Shown here one piece after another: positions 49,928 through 58,054 of a stretch of DNA of 64,000 bases. The translations under genes were made by a program, and so were the position numbers. The notes beneath the pieces are model-generated. The model was not told where the DNA came from, searched no databases, and saw nothing but the letters and a program-made list of their open reading frames with translations. Each line of letters starts with the position of its first letter. The first letter of the stretch is position 1. This DNA comes from Geobacter sp. (GTDB lineage Bacteria > Desulfobacterota > Desulfuromonadia > Geobacterales > Geobacteraceae): positions 4,667-68,666 of the forward strand of contig DNJC01000116.1 in assembly GCA_003490025.1 (NCBI GenBank), read 5' to 3'.

Positions 49928-50998
49928 ATGACCCAGTGTGATTGCAATAGCCAGAAGGAGTCGCTCGAGTCGCAGGTCAAGGCGCTCAAGGATCTGATAG
50001 AGGTTGCCAAGGCGGTCGTCTCCACGCTCGATCTGGACACGGTGCTGCAGGCGATACTGAACAGCGCCATGGGCTTCGCCCAGACCCCCGCCGGGAGCGT
50101 CGCGCTCTACTTCGACGCGAAGAGGGAGCTGAGCCTGCACGCCCATTCCGGGCTCACGGCGGACTTCGTCAAGAAGGAGCGCTGGGAGGTGACCCCCGGT
50201 GGGCTCACCGAGCGGGTGCTGACGGCGGGGGAGATCTTCTTCATCGAGGACACGCAGACCACCCCGTTCTTCAACAACCCGGTCGCCCTGAAGGAGGGGA
50301 TCCGCTCGCTGGTCTGCGTCCCCCTGGTCTTCCAGGGGCGGATCGTCGGCATCCTGTACCTGGACGACTTCATCCCGAGGGAGTTCGACCGCGAGAAGCT
50401 GAACCTCCTCTCCATACTCGCCTCCTTTGCCGCCATGGCGATCCACAACGCCACCCTGCACAAGCGGACCAAGCTGATGGCGATCACCGACGCGCTCACC
50501 GGCCTGCACAACCATCGCTACTTCAAGCAGTACTTCCGCCAGGAGATGGGGCGCGCCAAGCGCTACCACAAGCCTTTCTCCATCATCATGATGGACGTCG
50601 ACGACTTCAAGTCCTTCAACGACAGTTTCGGGCACCCGGCCGGCGACCAGCTCCTCGCCAACATGGGGGAGGTGATCATGCAGACCATCCGCGGCGTCGA
50701 CGTCGCCTTCCGCTACGGCGGGGAGGAGTTCATCGTCCTGCTGCCGGAGACCTCGCTGGATAAGGCGATCCTCGCGGCGGAGCGCCTGCGCGAGAGCGTG
50801 CAGGTCAACACGGCCAAGAAGCTCCTCTCCGGCGTCACCCGCGGGGTGACCGTCAGCATCGGCGTGGCGAGCTACCCCGAGAACGCCGACAAGATGGACG
50901 AACTCTTCCACATAGTCGACTCGCTCCTCTACCTCGCCAAGCGCTGCGGCAAGAACAAGGTCTACCACAAGGAAAGCCTTCAGATCATCTCGACATGA
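49928..50998 (+). CDS. GAF-GGDEF diguanylate cyclase
   Basis: A 356-residue cytoplasmic protein: a short N-terminal helix, GAF domain (about 20-180) and GGDEF domain (about 190-350) with the active-site motif YGGEEF and guanine-contacting segment NDSFGHPAGD, so c-di-GMP synthesis is expected. The inhibitory-site motif RxxD is not obvious five residues upstream (DVAFRYGGEEF). The start at 49928 follows CGGAG; the longer frame runs through AT-rich DNA. Its stop overlaps the start of the beta-helix gene (ATGA), implying co-translation. Confidence 0.9.
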   Translation: MTQCDCNSQKESLESQVKALKDLIEVAKAVVSTLDLDTVLQAILNSAMGFAQTPAGSVALYFDAKRELSLHAHSGLTADFVKKERWEVTPGGLTERVLTAGEIFFIEDTQTTPFFNNPVALKEGIRSLVCVPLVFQGRIVGILYLDDFIPREFDREKLNLLSILASFAAMAIHNATLHKRTKLMAITDALTGLHNHRYFKQYFRQEMGRAKRYHKPFSIIMMDVDDFKSFNDSFGHPAGDQLLANMGEVIMQTIRGVDVAFRYGGEEFIVLLPETSLDKAILAAERLRESVQVNTAKKLLSGVTRGVTVSIGVASYPENADKMDELFHIVDSLLYLAKRCGKNKVYHKESLQIIST

Positions 50999-52158
50999 TG
51001 CCATATTCCCGATTATTTCTGTCCGGGCTCCTCCTTGGGGCCCTTCACTTCCCCCTCTCCGCTTTCGCCGTCGCGGCGCCCGCCGCCGCTGTCGCCGCGC
51101 CCGCCGAGGCCCCCGTGCCGGCGCGCGCCGAGGCGCGCTTCAACCCGGCTCTCGTCTACGCCGACCAGATCCTCAGCGAGGACACCGTCTGGCGCGGCGA
51201 GGTGCTGGTGCAGGGTGCCGTGACCGTGGCTCCCCAGGCCACCCTGACCGTCGAGCCGGGGGCCGTGGTCCGCTTCAGGGAGAAAGAGGGGCAGGCGGCG
51301 CTACTGGTGGTGCAGGGAAGGATCGTCGCGGCGGGAACCAGGGAGACGCCGGTCCTCTTCAGCTCCGCCTTCGCCTCGCCTGCGCCGGGCGACTGGCAGG
51401 GGATCATGCTCCTTGGGAGCGAGAAGAAGAACCTCCTGGAGAACTGCCGCATCGAGGGGGCGCGGACCGGGGTGGAGGCGCTTTTCTCCAACCTCACGCT
51501 GAAGAACGTGAGAAGCGAGCGGGCGGGGACCGGGATGAGGTTCCAGGACGCGCTGGTGGTGCTGGAGTCGGCAGGGGCGAGCGACTGCGAAACCGGCCTC
51601 GTCCTCCTGGAGAGCGAGGCGACGCTCAGGAACCTGAGCCTGACTGCGAACCGGATGGGGATGTTCGCCAGGAAGAGCTCCGTCTACCTGCAGGAGCCCT
51701 TCCTGTCGGTGAACCGCACCGCCTTCTCCTGCGACAATTGCCGGCTGAAGATCGTCGGCGGGACCGTCATCGATAACGGCAGCGGGGTCACCCTCGCCGC
51801 ATCCGAGGGGGCCGTCACCGGCGCGAAACTGGCCAGAAACGGGGACTTCGGCATCTCCCTCACCGCCTCCCGCATCCGGGTCACCGGCAACGAGATAACG
51901 GGGAACCGCGACGGCCTCCTGGTCTACGACGGCGCCTCCGTCGCCTGGGACAACGCCATCCACGACAACGGCGGCTACGACCTTTACAACGCCGGCCAGG
52001 AGGAGTTCCGGGCGCCGGGGAACTGGTGGGGGGCCGCAGGCCCCAAGATCTTCGACAACGCCGGGCGCGGCAAGGTGCTGTCGGCGCCGCAGCTCCCCAG
52101 GGCCCCGGAGTCCCTCTCCCCCTCATCCCCACCCCGGCCCTCACTGCCGTCAAGTTAA
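50995..52158 (+). CDS. exported right-handed beta-helix protein
   Basis: A 387-residue exported protein with a signal peptide (about 1-27), an Ala/Pro-rich linker, then a parallel beta-helix of the NosD/periplasmic-copper-binding type (about 60-360). Repeats include GVEALFSNLTLKNVRSERAG, GASDCETGLVLLESEATLRN, GDFGISLTASRIRVTGNEI and GNRDGLLVYDGASVAWDN; NWWGAAGPKIFDN closes it. Such folds bind or cut polysaccharide, or act as adhesins. The last 15 residues (Ser/Pro-rich) and the stop codon are encoded by repeat family C, which has apparently replaced the original end. It is translationally coupled to the diguanylate cyclase, linking it to c-di-GMP control of the cell surface. Confidence 0.8.
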   Translation: MMPYSRLFLSGLLLGALHFPLSAFAVAAPAAAVAAPAEAPVPARAEARFNPALVYADQILSEDTVWRGEVLVQGAVTVAPQATLTVEPGAVVRFREKEGQAALLVVQGRIVAAGTRETPVLFSSAFASPAPGDWQGIMLLGSEKKNLLENCRIEGARTGVEALFSNLTLKNVRSERAGTGMRFQDALVVLESAGASDCETGLVLLESEATLRNLSLTANRMGMFARKSSVYLQEPFLSVNRTAFSCDNCRLKIVGGTVIDNGSGVTLAASEGAVTGAKLARNGDFGISLTASRIRVTGNEITGNRDGLLVYDGASVAWDNAIHDNGGYDLYNAGQEEFRAPGNWWGAAGPKIFDNAGRGKVLSAPQLPRAPESLSPSSPPRPSLPSS

Positions 52159-52217
52159 GGAACTTGAGCCCTGTCTCTCTTTGGCAAAGCGGTCCCCGCC
52201 CCCGGAGGGGGAGGGTC
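52122..52217. repeat. dispersed GC-rich repeat, family C, copy 2 (inverted)
   Basis: Reverse complement of the block at 17694-17790, with the shared TCAAGTTAAGGAACTTGA centre and CCGCCCCCGGAGGGGGAGGG end. Most positions are identical. It overlaps the 3' end of the beta-helix gene. Confidence 0.75.
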
Positions 52218-52218
52218 A

Positions 52219-52246
52219 GTAGGGGCGAATAATCATTCGCCCCTAC
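52219..52246. repeat. dispersed palindromic repeat, family A, copy 4
   Basis: Arms GTAGGGGCGAAT and ATTCGCCCCTAC around AATC, directly after a family C copy. Confidence 0.85.
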
Positions 52247-52417
52247 TAACGGCAAAGGGATTCCAAAGGGGACGCAGGGGGATCGCGGCAGGATAAGAAT
52301 TTTTTATCTTGTCGAACCCCCTGGTCCCCTTTATGCTGTGGACTCGCTTTCGGGCGGACGGACGGAAGTGCCGATGGGCAGCGCCGGGAAAGACTACGAA
52401 AAAAGAGGATGGAGTTT

Positions 52418-53137
52418 ATGACACGCAGAGACGGCCGCGCGCACGACGCACTGAGAGAGATAAAGATAACCCGCAATTACCTGAAACATGCCGAAGGGTC
52501 GGTGCTGGTTGAATTCGGCGACACCAAGGTGATCTGCAACGCGACGGTCGAGGCGAGGGTCCCCTCCTTCCTGAAGGGGAAGGGGAGCGGCTGGGTGACG
52601 GCGGAGTACTGCATGCTGCCGCGGGCCACCCACACCAGGAACCAGCGCGAGTCGTCCAAGGGGAAGCTCTCCGGCCGCACCCACGAGATCCAGAGGCTGA
52701 TCGGGAGGTCGCTGCGCGCCGTGGTGGATCTCGGGCAGCTGGGTGAGCGCTCCATACTCATCGACTGCGACGTGATCCAGGCCGACGGCGGCACCCGCAC
52801 CGCCTCCATCACCGGCGCCTACGTGGCGCTGGCCGACGCCTTCCGGACCCTGGTCGAGCGCGGCGAGCTGCCGGCCACCCCGATGCGCGAGGCGGTCGCG
52901 GCGGTGAGCGTCGGGATAGTGAACGGCAAGCCGTTTCTCGACCTCGACTACCCGGAGGACTCCAGCGCCGAGGTCGACATGAACTTCGTGATGACCTCCT
53001 CCATGCGCTTTGTCGAGGTGCAGGGGACGGCGGAGGCCGAGCCGTTCACCATCGAGCAGATGGACGCCATGCGGAGCCACGCGATGCTCGGGCTCTCCAG
53101 GCTCTTCGAGATCCAGAAGGAGGCCCTGAACGGATGA
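52418..53137 (+). CDS. rph: ribonuclease PH
   Basis: A 239-residue phosphorolytic 3'-5' exoribonuclease that trims tRNA 3' ends. Family segments: [75 protein letters not shown] with the phosphate-binding Arg pair, and [25 protein letters not shown]. Full length. The start at 52418 is preceded by GAGGATGGAG; an ATG at 52409 lies inside that site. Its stop overlaps rdgB (ATGA), the common rph-rdgB pairing. Confidence 0.96.
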   Translation: MTRRDGRAHDALREIKITRNYLKHAEGSVLVEFGDTKVICNATVEARVPSFLKGKGSGWVTAEYCMLPRATHTRNQRESSKGKLSGRTHEIQRLIGRSLRAVVDLGQLGERSILIDCDVIQADGGTRTASITGAYVALADAFRTLVERGELPATPMREAVAAVSVGIVNGKPFLDLDYPEDSSAEVDMNFVMTSSMRFVEVQGTAEAEPFTIEQMDAMRSHAMLGLSRLFEIQKEALNG

Positions 53138-53745
53138 AGGAGCTTCTGGTCGCGTCGGGAAACAAGGGGAAGCTTATGGAGTTCGCCGAACTCCTGCAGG
53201 GGGTGGTGGAAAAGGTCCTTTCTCCGGCCGACTTCCCGGGCCTTCCCGACGTGGTGGAGGACGGCGACACCTTCGAGGCGAACGCCGTCAAGAAGGCCCG
53301 CGCCGCGGCGCTCTTCGCCGGGATACCGGTTCTGGCCGACGATTCCGGGCTCTGCGTCGACCATCTCGAAGGGCGTCCCGGCGTCTACTCGGCCCGCTTC
53401 GCCGGACCGGGTGCGGGCGACGCGGACAACAACGCGCTCCTGCTGCGTGAGCTCGACGGGGTGCCGGCCGGGAAACGGGGGGCGGCGTTTCACTGCGTCA
53501 TCGCGCTCTGCCGGCCTGACGGGAGCTGCGAGACCTTCGACGGGATGCTTCCCGGGGAGATCCTTGAGGCGCCGCGCGGCAGCGGCGGCTTCGGCTACGA
53601 CCCGCTCTTCCTGGTGCCGGAGTACGGCCAGACCTTCTCGGAGCTTCCGATGGAGATCAAGAACGCCATCAGCCACCGGGGGAGGGCGATGCGGCAGCTG
53701 AAGGCCGCGCTCAGCTCACGCGAAGGCGCGAAGGCGCAAAGATAG
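53134..53745 (+). CDS. rdgB: XTP/dITP pyrophosphatase (RdgB/HAM1)
   Basis: A 203-residue nucleoside-triphosphatase that removes non-canonical purine nucleotides (ITP, XTP). Diagnostic segments: [14 protein letters not shown] at the N-terminus, [63 protein letters not shown] and [11 protein letters not shown]. Translationally coupled to rph. The last residues ([10 protein letters not shown]) run into spacer sequence related to repeat family B. Confidence 0.96.
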   Translation: MKELLVASGNKGKLMEFAELLQGVVEKVLSPADFPGLPDVVEDGDTFEANAVKKARAAALFAGIPVLADDSGLCVDHLEGRPGVYSARFAGPGAGDADNNALLLRELDGVPAGKRGAAFHCVIALCRPDGSCETFDGMLPGEILEAPRGSGGFGYDPLFLVPEYGQTFSELPMEIKNAISHRGRAMRQLKAALSSREGAKAQR

Positions 53746-53757
53746 AAAGGCGAAACC

Positions 53758-53823
53758 CAAGAGAGCTTTCCCTGCGTGCTCGGCGGTTCTCTGCGTACTC
53801 CGCGTAACCGCTTTCAGGTTTGG
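53758..53823. repeat. dispersed repeat family B, single unit
   Basis: CCCTGCGTGCTCGGCGGTTC, then TCTGCGTACTCCGCGTAACC and GCTTTCAGGTTTGGAA. Same orientation as 37237-37300. Confidence 0.65.
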
Positions 53824-53892
53824 AATTTAGCCCGGCTGGAAAAATCTGCTTGCGCCGCCCGGAGTGCTGTGCTATAAACGGACTTCTTGAAT

Positions 53893-53970
53893 CGGGGTGT
53901 AGCGCAGCCTGGCTAGCGCACCTGCCTTGGGAGCAGGGGGCCGGAGGTTCGAATCCTCTCACCCCGACCA
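53893..53970 (+). tRNA. tRNA-Pro (anticodon TGG)
   Basis: Acceptor stem CGGGGTG/CACCCCG, D-loop AGCCTGGCTAGC, anticodon loop CTTGGGA, T-loop GTTCGAATC and encoded CCA end. First of four tRNA genes in a row. Confidence 0.97.
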
Positions 53971-53988
53971 CTCAAGGAAGTCCTCTCT

Positions 53989-54065
53989 GCGCCTGTAGCT
54001 CAGTTGGATAGAGCAACGGCCTTCTAAGCCGTAGGTCAGAGGTTCGAACCCTCTCAGGCGTACCA
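53989..54065 (+). tRNA. tRNA-Arg (anticodon TCT)
   Basis: Acceptor stem GCGCCTG with CAGGCGT, D-loop AGTTGGATAG, anticodon loop CTTCTAA, T-loop GTTCGAACC and encoded CCA. Confidence 0.97.
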
Positions 54066-54075
54066 ATTTTCATAT

Positions 54076-54152
54076 GGTGGATATGGTGAAGCGGTTAACA
54101 CAAACGACTGTGACTCGTTCATACGTGGGTTCGATCCCCACTATCCACCCCA
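54076..54152 (+). tRNA. tRNA-His (anticodon GTG)
   Basis: Acceptor GTGGATA/TATCCAC with the extra G at position -1 (54076) facing C, anticodon loop CTGTGAC, T-loop GTTCGATCC and encoded CCA. Confidence 0.97.
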
Positions 54153-54167
54153 ATTAAAACCAGACCC

Positions 54168-54190
54168 CGTGAAAGCGGGGTTTGCTGTTT
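54168..54190 (+). terminator. weak terminator or attenuator between tRNA genes
   Basis: CCCCG-TGAAAG-CGGGG followed by TTTGCTGTTT. It lies between tRNA-His and tRNA-Leu; a processing signal is also possible. Confidence 0.5.
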
Positions 54191-54197
54191 CAGCTTT

Positions 54198-54282
54198 GCG
54201 AGAGTGGCGGAATTGGCAGACGCACCAGACTTAGGATCTGGCACCTTAGGGTATAGGGGTTCAAGTCCCCTCTCTCGCACCA
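54198..54282 (+). tRNA. tRNA-Leu (anticodon TAG)
   Basis: Acceptor stem GCGAGAG/CTCTCGC, anticodon loop CTTAGGA, a long variable arm typical of class II tRNAs, T-loop GTTCAAGTC and encoded CCA. Confidence 0.97.
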
Positions 54283-54294
54283 TCAGTAAAATCA

Positions 54295-54330
54295 AAGGGT
54301 TATCCGGCAACGGATAACCCTTTATTTTTA
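54295..54330 (+). terminator. terminator of the tRNA cluster
   Basis: AAAGGGTTATCCG-GCAA-CGGATAACCCTTT followed by ATTTTTA. Confidence 0.92.
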
Positions 54331-54452
54331 TCTGAGAAGGCCCGTGCAACCTCCAGCAATGTCACCCCCAAAGTTTACTGCACCCACCCCCGATCCCGCC
54401 GGTTCCGGGCGGGACTCTTGCAGGAGCTGCTCTGCCGCGGCGGGAGGCGTTC

Positions 54453-55124
54453 CTACTGCTCCAGTAATTTTCTCGCCATGCCGTGCAGCTCCGAATTGGC
54501 CAGGGCCACCACCTTTTTCTTTACCGAACGGGAGTAATATTCCTGCTCGGTCTTGGTCATGGGAAGCCCCTCCAGCTTTCGTTTGAACAGGTCGATCTGC
54601 TTTGGCGAGAAGAGCTGGGACAGCGCATAAGCCAGGGAGAACTCTTCGTGCTTCTCCTTGCGTCGCCTCGACTTTTCGACGTTTTGCTCGACGTAAAGCT
54701 CGAAGGACCTCTTGAGCCGCTGCGGGTCGAACTCCCTGTCGTCCCAGGCTATCGGCTCGTTGTCGACCAGGTGCTGCCGCCACCTCTTTACCAGCGCCTT
54801 TTCCTCGTTCGGCAGCCCTTTCTTGAGCTGTTCGCACCAGGGGTAGGTCAGGTGGTACAGGGAGTAAAGCGAGGAGCAAAGGAGAAACAGCTTGTGGAGA
54901 TCCTTCTTGCTCTGCTCGTCGGGAAGCAGCCGGTCGACCTCTTGCGGGGCGAAACGGGAGTCCTCCGCGGCGTTCGCCAAAAGCGTCGGGAAGAGCTCCC
55001 AAAGCCGGGTGTCGCGGCTTTTCACCACCTCCGCCACGGTTGCATTGACGTCCACCGTCTCGCTCGGCTGGAACATCGGTAACCCGAGCGTGGACAGGTT
55101 GTGCATGAGCTCATTGCGGTTCAT
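54453..55124 (-). CDS. hypothetical partner of a nucleotidyltransferase-like protein
   Basis: A 223-residue, largely helical, charged protein (for example SFELYVEQNVEKSRRRKEKHEEFSLAYALSQLF). No known motif is recognised. It overlaps the preceding nucleotidyltransferase-like gene by 14 bases, so both are expressed from one message and likely act together, perhaps as a two-component defence or toxin-antitoxin module. It lies directly after a tRNA cluster, a common insertion point for mobile or accessory DNA. Confidence 0.55.
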   Translation of the reverse strand: MNRNELMHNLSTLGLPMFQPSETVDVNATVAEVVKSRDTRLWELFPTLLANAAEDSRFAPQEVDRLLPDEQSKKDLHKLFLLCSSLYSLYHLTYPWCEQLKKGLPNEEKALVKRWRQHLVDNEPIAWDDREFDPQRLKRSFELYVEQNVEKSRRRKEKHEEFSLAYALSQLFSPKQIDLFKRKLEGLPMTKTEQEYYSRSVKKKVVALANSELHGMARKLLEQ

Positions 55125-55704
55125 AAAGTCCTCTCTCCCGCAGCAGCTCCAGGAAGTGGTCCATGTGCGGTGCCAGCCGCAGCTCCGCGATATCGTACCG
55201 GATCATTTCCCGGTACTGCTCAACTAGGTGGTCCACGTCGATCTCGGAAATCCGGGACTCGGCAAGGGCAAGGCAGTCCTCGAAGTCGACCCTGGTTCCG
55301 CGCATTAACTTGCTGCAGATGAGGTCGTAATAGTTCAGGATGCCGATGTACAGGTGCGAGTATTCCTTGAGCAGGGAATGCCTCCCGGGCTCCAGGGGCG
55401 ATGCGAGCAGTCCGGTTGTGTGTATGTTGGCGCCGGGAAAGATGTCGAACTGGAAGATCTCCCCTTTGCGCTGCCATCCTGACTGCGTTACCTTCTCGTA
55501 CCCCATTTCCCTCAGGTTCCTGGTGAGGTAGTTGTACTCGGTCACTACCGGCGCGATGAAATCCACGTCCTTTGTGGAGGCCTTGATCCCCAGCAAGGTC
55601 ATGGCGGTCCCTCCGCAGGCGATCAGGTGCACCTTGCGCTTGAGGCGCCGGTTCCATTGCTCCAGGGCTTCGAAGAGTTGCTCTTTGCTTAACCTGTATT
55701 CCAT
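55111..55704 (-). CDS. nucleotidyltransferase-like protein (DUF6036/AbiEii-type)
   Basis: A 197-residue protein. The N-terminal part has CGGTAMTLLGIKASTKDVDF, the G-G-x(n)-S-T-x-D-V-D signature of small nucleotidyltransferases; the first Asp pair is present. Later parts (LLKEYSHLYIGILNYYDLICSKLMRG and DFEDCLALAESR) match the DUF6036-like layout. Such proteins occur in toxin-antitoxin and abortive-infection systems, modifying RNA or protein with a nucleotide. The ATG at 55704 begins the fold; longer frames cross AT-rich control DNA. Two overlapping palindromes sit immediately upstream. Confidence 0.65.
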   Translation of the reverse strand: MEYRLSKEQLFEALEQWNRRLKRKVHLIACGGTAMTLLGIKASTKDVDFIAPVVTEYNYLTRNLREMGYEKVTQSGWQRKGEIFQFDIFPGANIHTTGLLASPLEPGRHSLLKEYSHLYIGILNYYDLICSKLMRGTRVDFEDCLALAESRISEIDVDHLVEQYREMIRYDIAELRLAPHMDHFLELLRERGLYEPQ

Positions 55705-55705
55705 G

Positions 55706-55731
55706 TTGTACCTTTTAGTACAATATATTGT
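55706..55731. promoter_or_regulatory. overlapping palindromes upstream of the nucleotidyltransferase gene
   Basis: TTGTAC-CTTTTA-GTACAA (55706-55723) overlaps ACAATATATTGT (55720-55731). They begin two bases before the start codon at 55704 and could be the operator of an autoregulated pair. Confidence 0.45.
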
Positions 55732-55956
55732 ATAAATCAATACAAAAAAATGTATGAAACCGTACATAGCGAAACAACCTTGCGAGGGCGGCTTCCCGCG
55801 GAATGCCGCTCGATACCGGAGCGTTTTCCGGTGCAACCATGGGAAACCCCGGGTCAGAAACCCGGGAAACCCCGGGTCAGGCTTGCAAAGTTGCAATCTC
55901 TGACGTCTGGCAGCGGACTTTGCAACAATGCAAGCCCGGCTCCCCTTGTTTTTATA

Positions 55957-55970
55957 TACCATATATGGTA
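55957..55970. promoter_or_regulatory. candidate hipBA operator
   Basis: TACCATATATGGTA, a perfect 14-bp palindrome 57 bases before hipB, in an AT-rich promoter-like stretch. Confidence 0.5.
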
Positions 55971-56027
55971 CGTTAATCTTGCTATTCAAAGATTACTATC
56001 CATATTTGATATATAAGCGAGGCGGTC

Positions 56028-56336
56028 ATGCTGTCACTTCACAAACCGAGCGATCTTTTGCGGGCCTTGGGCGACTTCGTGAGGACCATTCGTCTCGCGC
56101 GCAACATCACTCGTGAGGCCCTTTCCCGGCAGTCGGGCGTTGGTGTCGCTACGCTCGCCCGCCTGGAGTCGACCGGCGTGTGCTCCACGGAGAACCTCGC
56201 CAAGGTGCTCGTCGCCTTGGGGAGCGTGGACGTTCTCATGGAGGCCTTGACTCCGCCGGCACCCGCCTCGATCGCGCAGTTGCGGGCGGCTACCCGGGCT
56301 CCCGCGAGAATGCGCGCCAGGAGGACCTCGCGGTGA
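56028..56336 (+). CDS. HipB-type antitoxin / XRE regulator
   Basis: A 102-residue protein with an XRE helix-turn-helix (about 15-70): VRTIRLARNITREALSRQSGVGVATLARLESTG. The C-terminal tail is Ala/Arg-rich. Antitoxin and operator-binding protein of the adjacent HipA kinase. Its stop overlaps the GTG start of hipA by four bases (GTGA), the usual hipBA arrangement. Confidence 0.85.
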   Translation: MLSLHKPSDLLRALGDFVRTIRLARNITREALSRQSGVGVATLARLESTGVCSTENLAKVLVALGSVDVLMEALTPPAPASIAQLRAATRAPARMRARRTSR

Positions 56337-57589
56337 GAAAGTTCCAGGAACTCCAGGTGATCTTCGATATGGACGGGAGGCGGGAGGCGGTCGGCACCGT
56401 CGCGATCGGCGAGGGGCGGACCTACTTCGAGTACGAGGCGGCGTGGCAAAGGCGCGGCATCGAACTCGCCCCCTTCAAACTGCCGGTTGGGCAAAACACC
56501 TTCCAGTTCGAAACGGGGAGCCTGGTAAACGGCCTCCCCGGTCTGTGCGCCGACTCGCTGCCGGACGGCTGGGGGATGCTGATCATGGACCGCTTCTTCC
56601 AGGGGAGGGGGGTGCGGCATTCCGAGATCACCCCTCTGGACCGGTTGGCCTATCTGGGTGACAGCGCGATGGGGGCCCTGTGCTACCACCCGGCAGACGG
56701 CAGCGGCGACCGGGCCGTGGAGGCGGTTGACATTGGGCACGCGGCGCGCGAGGCACACCAGCTCCACGAGGGGCGCATCGAGCAAGCGGGCAGACTCTTG
56801 GCGAAGATCGGCGGCTCACCGGGCGGTGCCCGCCCCAAGGCGTTGATCGGGATCTCCGACTGCGGCACCCGGTTCGTCTCCGGTGCCGACTCGCTGCCGG
56901 ACGGTTATTCCCACTGGCTGGTCAAGTTCACCCCCCCGAGGGCGAGCGGCGACCGCCCCTTCGGGGCCGACGAGGGGGTGCTGGAATACCTCTACTTGCA
57001 AACGGCGCGCGACGCGGGGCTCGCGGTGCCGGAATTCCGGCTCATCACCGACGAGGCGGGGCTGCGGCACATTGCGGTGCGCCGCTTCGATCGTCCGGAT
57101 GGCCACAGGCGGCTGCACATGGCGACCGCGTTCGGCCTTCTGCATGCAAGCTACCAGATGCCCTCGCTCGACTACGATCAGCTGCTCACGGTCGCTTGGT
57201 CCCTTACCAGGGACATCGGACAGGTGCGCGAGCAATTCCGCCGCGCGGTCTTCAACCTTTTGGCCGTGAACCGCGACGACCACGCCAAGAACCACGGCTA
57301 CCTGATGGACGAAACCGGTGCGTGGCGGTTGTCGCCGGCCTACGACCTCACCTACTCGGAGGGGCCGGGAGGCGAGCACTGGACCGCTTACCAGGGGGAG
57401 GGGAGGAATCCCTCGGTCGAGCAGCTGCGCGGACTGGCCGCCGCGGCCTCCATTGACGGTGCGGACTGTCGGGATGACATCGGTCGCGTGCGCGCCGCCT
57501 TGGAGCGTCTGCCGCAGGAGTTCAAGAACTGGAAAATCCCTCGCAAGCATGCCAAGAGGATCCTCGGCAGGCTTCAGGAAGTGGTCTGA
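56333..57589 (+). CDS. HipA-family serine/threonine kinase toxin
   Basis: A 418-residue kinase starting GTG at 56333. The N-terminal subdomain (about 1-105) has YEAAWQRRGIELAPFKLPVG and GLCADSLPDGWG; the core has the P-loop-like GGSPGGARPKALI, ATP-binding HWLVKFTPP, EYLYLQTARDAGL, IAVRRFDR, the catalytic loop LAVNRDDHAKNHGYL and WRLSPAYDLTYS. All key residues look intact. HipA toxins phosphorylate aminoacyl-tRNA synthetases and cause growth arrest. Frames upstream of the GTG read through hipB and are not used. A decayed paralog lies at 37677-38236. Confidence 0.88.
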   Translation: MRKFQELQVIFDMDGRREAVGTVAIGEGRTYFEYEAAWQRRGIELAPFKLPVGQNTFQFETGSLVNGLPGLCADSLPDGWGMLIMDRFFQGRGVRHSEITPLDRLAYLGDSAMGALCYHPADGSGDRAVEAVDIGHAAREAHQLHEGRIEQAGRLLAKIGGSPGGARPKALIGISDCGTRFVSGADSLPDGYSHWLVKFTPPRASGDRPFGADEGVLEYLYLQTARDAGLAVPEFRLITDEAGLRHIAVRRFDRPDGHRRLHMATAFGLLHASYQMPSLDYDQLLTVAWSLTRDIGQVREQFRRAVFNLLAVNRDDHAKNHGYLMDETGAWRLSPAYDLTYSEGPGGEHWTAYQGEGRNPSVEQLRGLAAAASIDGADCRDDIGRVRAALERLPQEFKNWKIPRKHAKRILGRLQEVV

Positions 57590-57710
57590 TATCCGCGGGA
57601 GTAATCCCGCATCCTCCCGATGCTAATAACGGCCTCCGATGTGTGACAAACGAAATAACAAGCGAAACGAGAGGGGCCATGTGGGTGCTCAAAAAACTTG
57701 AGTTTTCCTA

Positions 57711-57737
57711 CAGCCATGATATTGTGAGTCATGGCTG
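57711..57737 (+). promoter_or_regulatory. inverted repeat spanning the TumE-like start codon
   Basis: CAGCCATGA (57711-57719) and TCATGGCTG (57729-57737) are exact reverse complements around nine bases. The second arm contains the start codon at 57731, so the repeat could be a DNA operator or an RNA hairpin that hides the start. Confidence 0.55.
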
Positions 57738-58054
57738 TGAAAAAGATTATAGATGAAAGATGTGTGCTCTCCCGAAAAAAGGGGAACGGACAGATCCGCC
57801 GTGAGGTGTGGACTGGCGAAGACGGGAAGGTGGTCCGTTACAACTTGGCGTACATTAACCATACTGTCTTCGCCGGCGATAACGGCCGCGTCGTTGGGTA
57901 TGACAACAATCACGGATCCCATCACAGGCACCTCATGGGGCAGATGTTCCCGGTCACCTTCACGTCTATGGAGGAGTTGGAAGTGCGCTTCTGTAAAGAG
58001 TGGAAGGAATTGATGCCAGCCAAGAAAGGCCCAAAGAAGGATTTAAAATGTTGA
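57731..58054 (+). CDS. TumE-like toxin (DUF6516)
   Basis: A 107-residue protein with the DUF6516 pattern: VVRYNLAYINHTVFAGDNGRVVGYDNNHGSHHRHLMG, followed by FTSMEELEVRFCKEWKELM. TumE proteins are toxins of two-gene systems with the toxin first. The next gene, a winged-helix protein, begins inside its last codons. Base composition falls sharply from here to 58422, a sign of acquisition. Mechanism is not known from sequence. Confidence 0.75.
   Translation: MAVKKIIDERCVLSRKKGNGQIRREVWTGEDGKVVRYNLAYINHTVFAGDNGRVVGYDNNHGSHHRHLMGQMFPVTFTSMEELEVRFCKEWKELMPAKKGPKKDLKC

Larger units (their letters stand above)
55705..56027. other. divergent control region between the nucleotidyltransferase pair and hipBA
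   Basis: About 320 bases, AT-rich at both ends. It holds overlapping palindromes near 55706-55731, a 23-bp tandem repeat (GGGAAACCCCGGGTCAG at about 55841 and 55864) and a 14-bp palindrome at 55957-55970. Confidence 0.6.
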
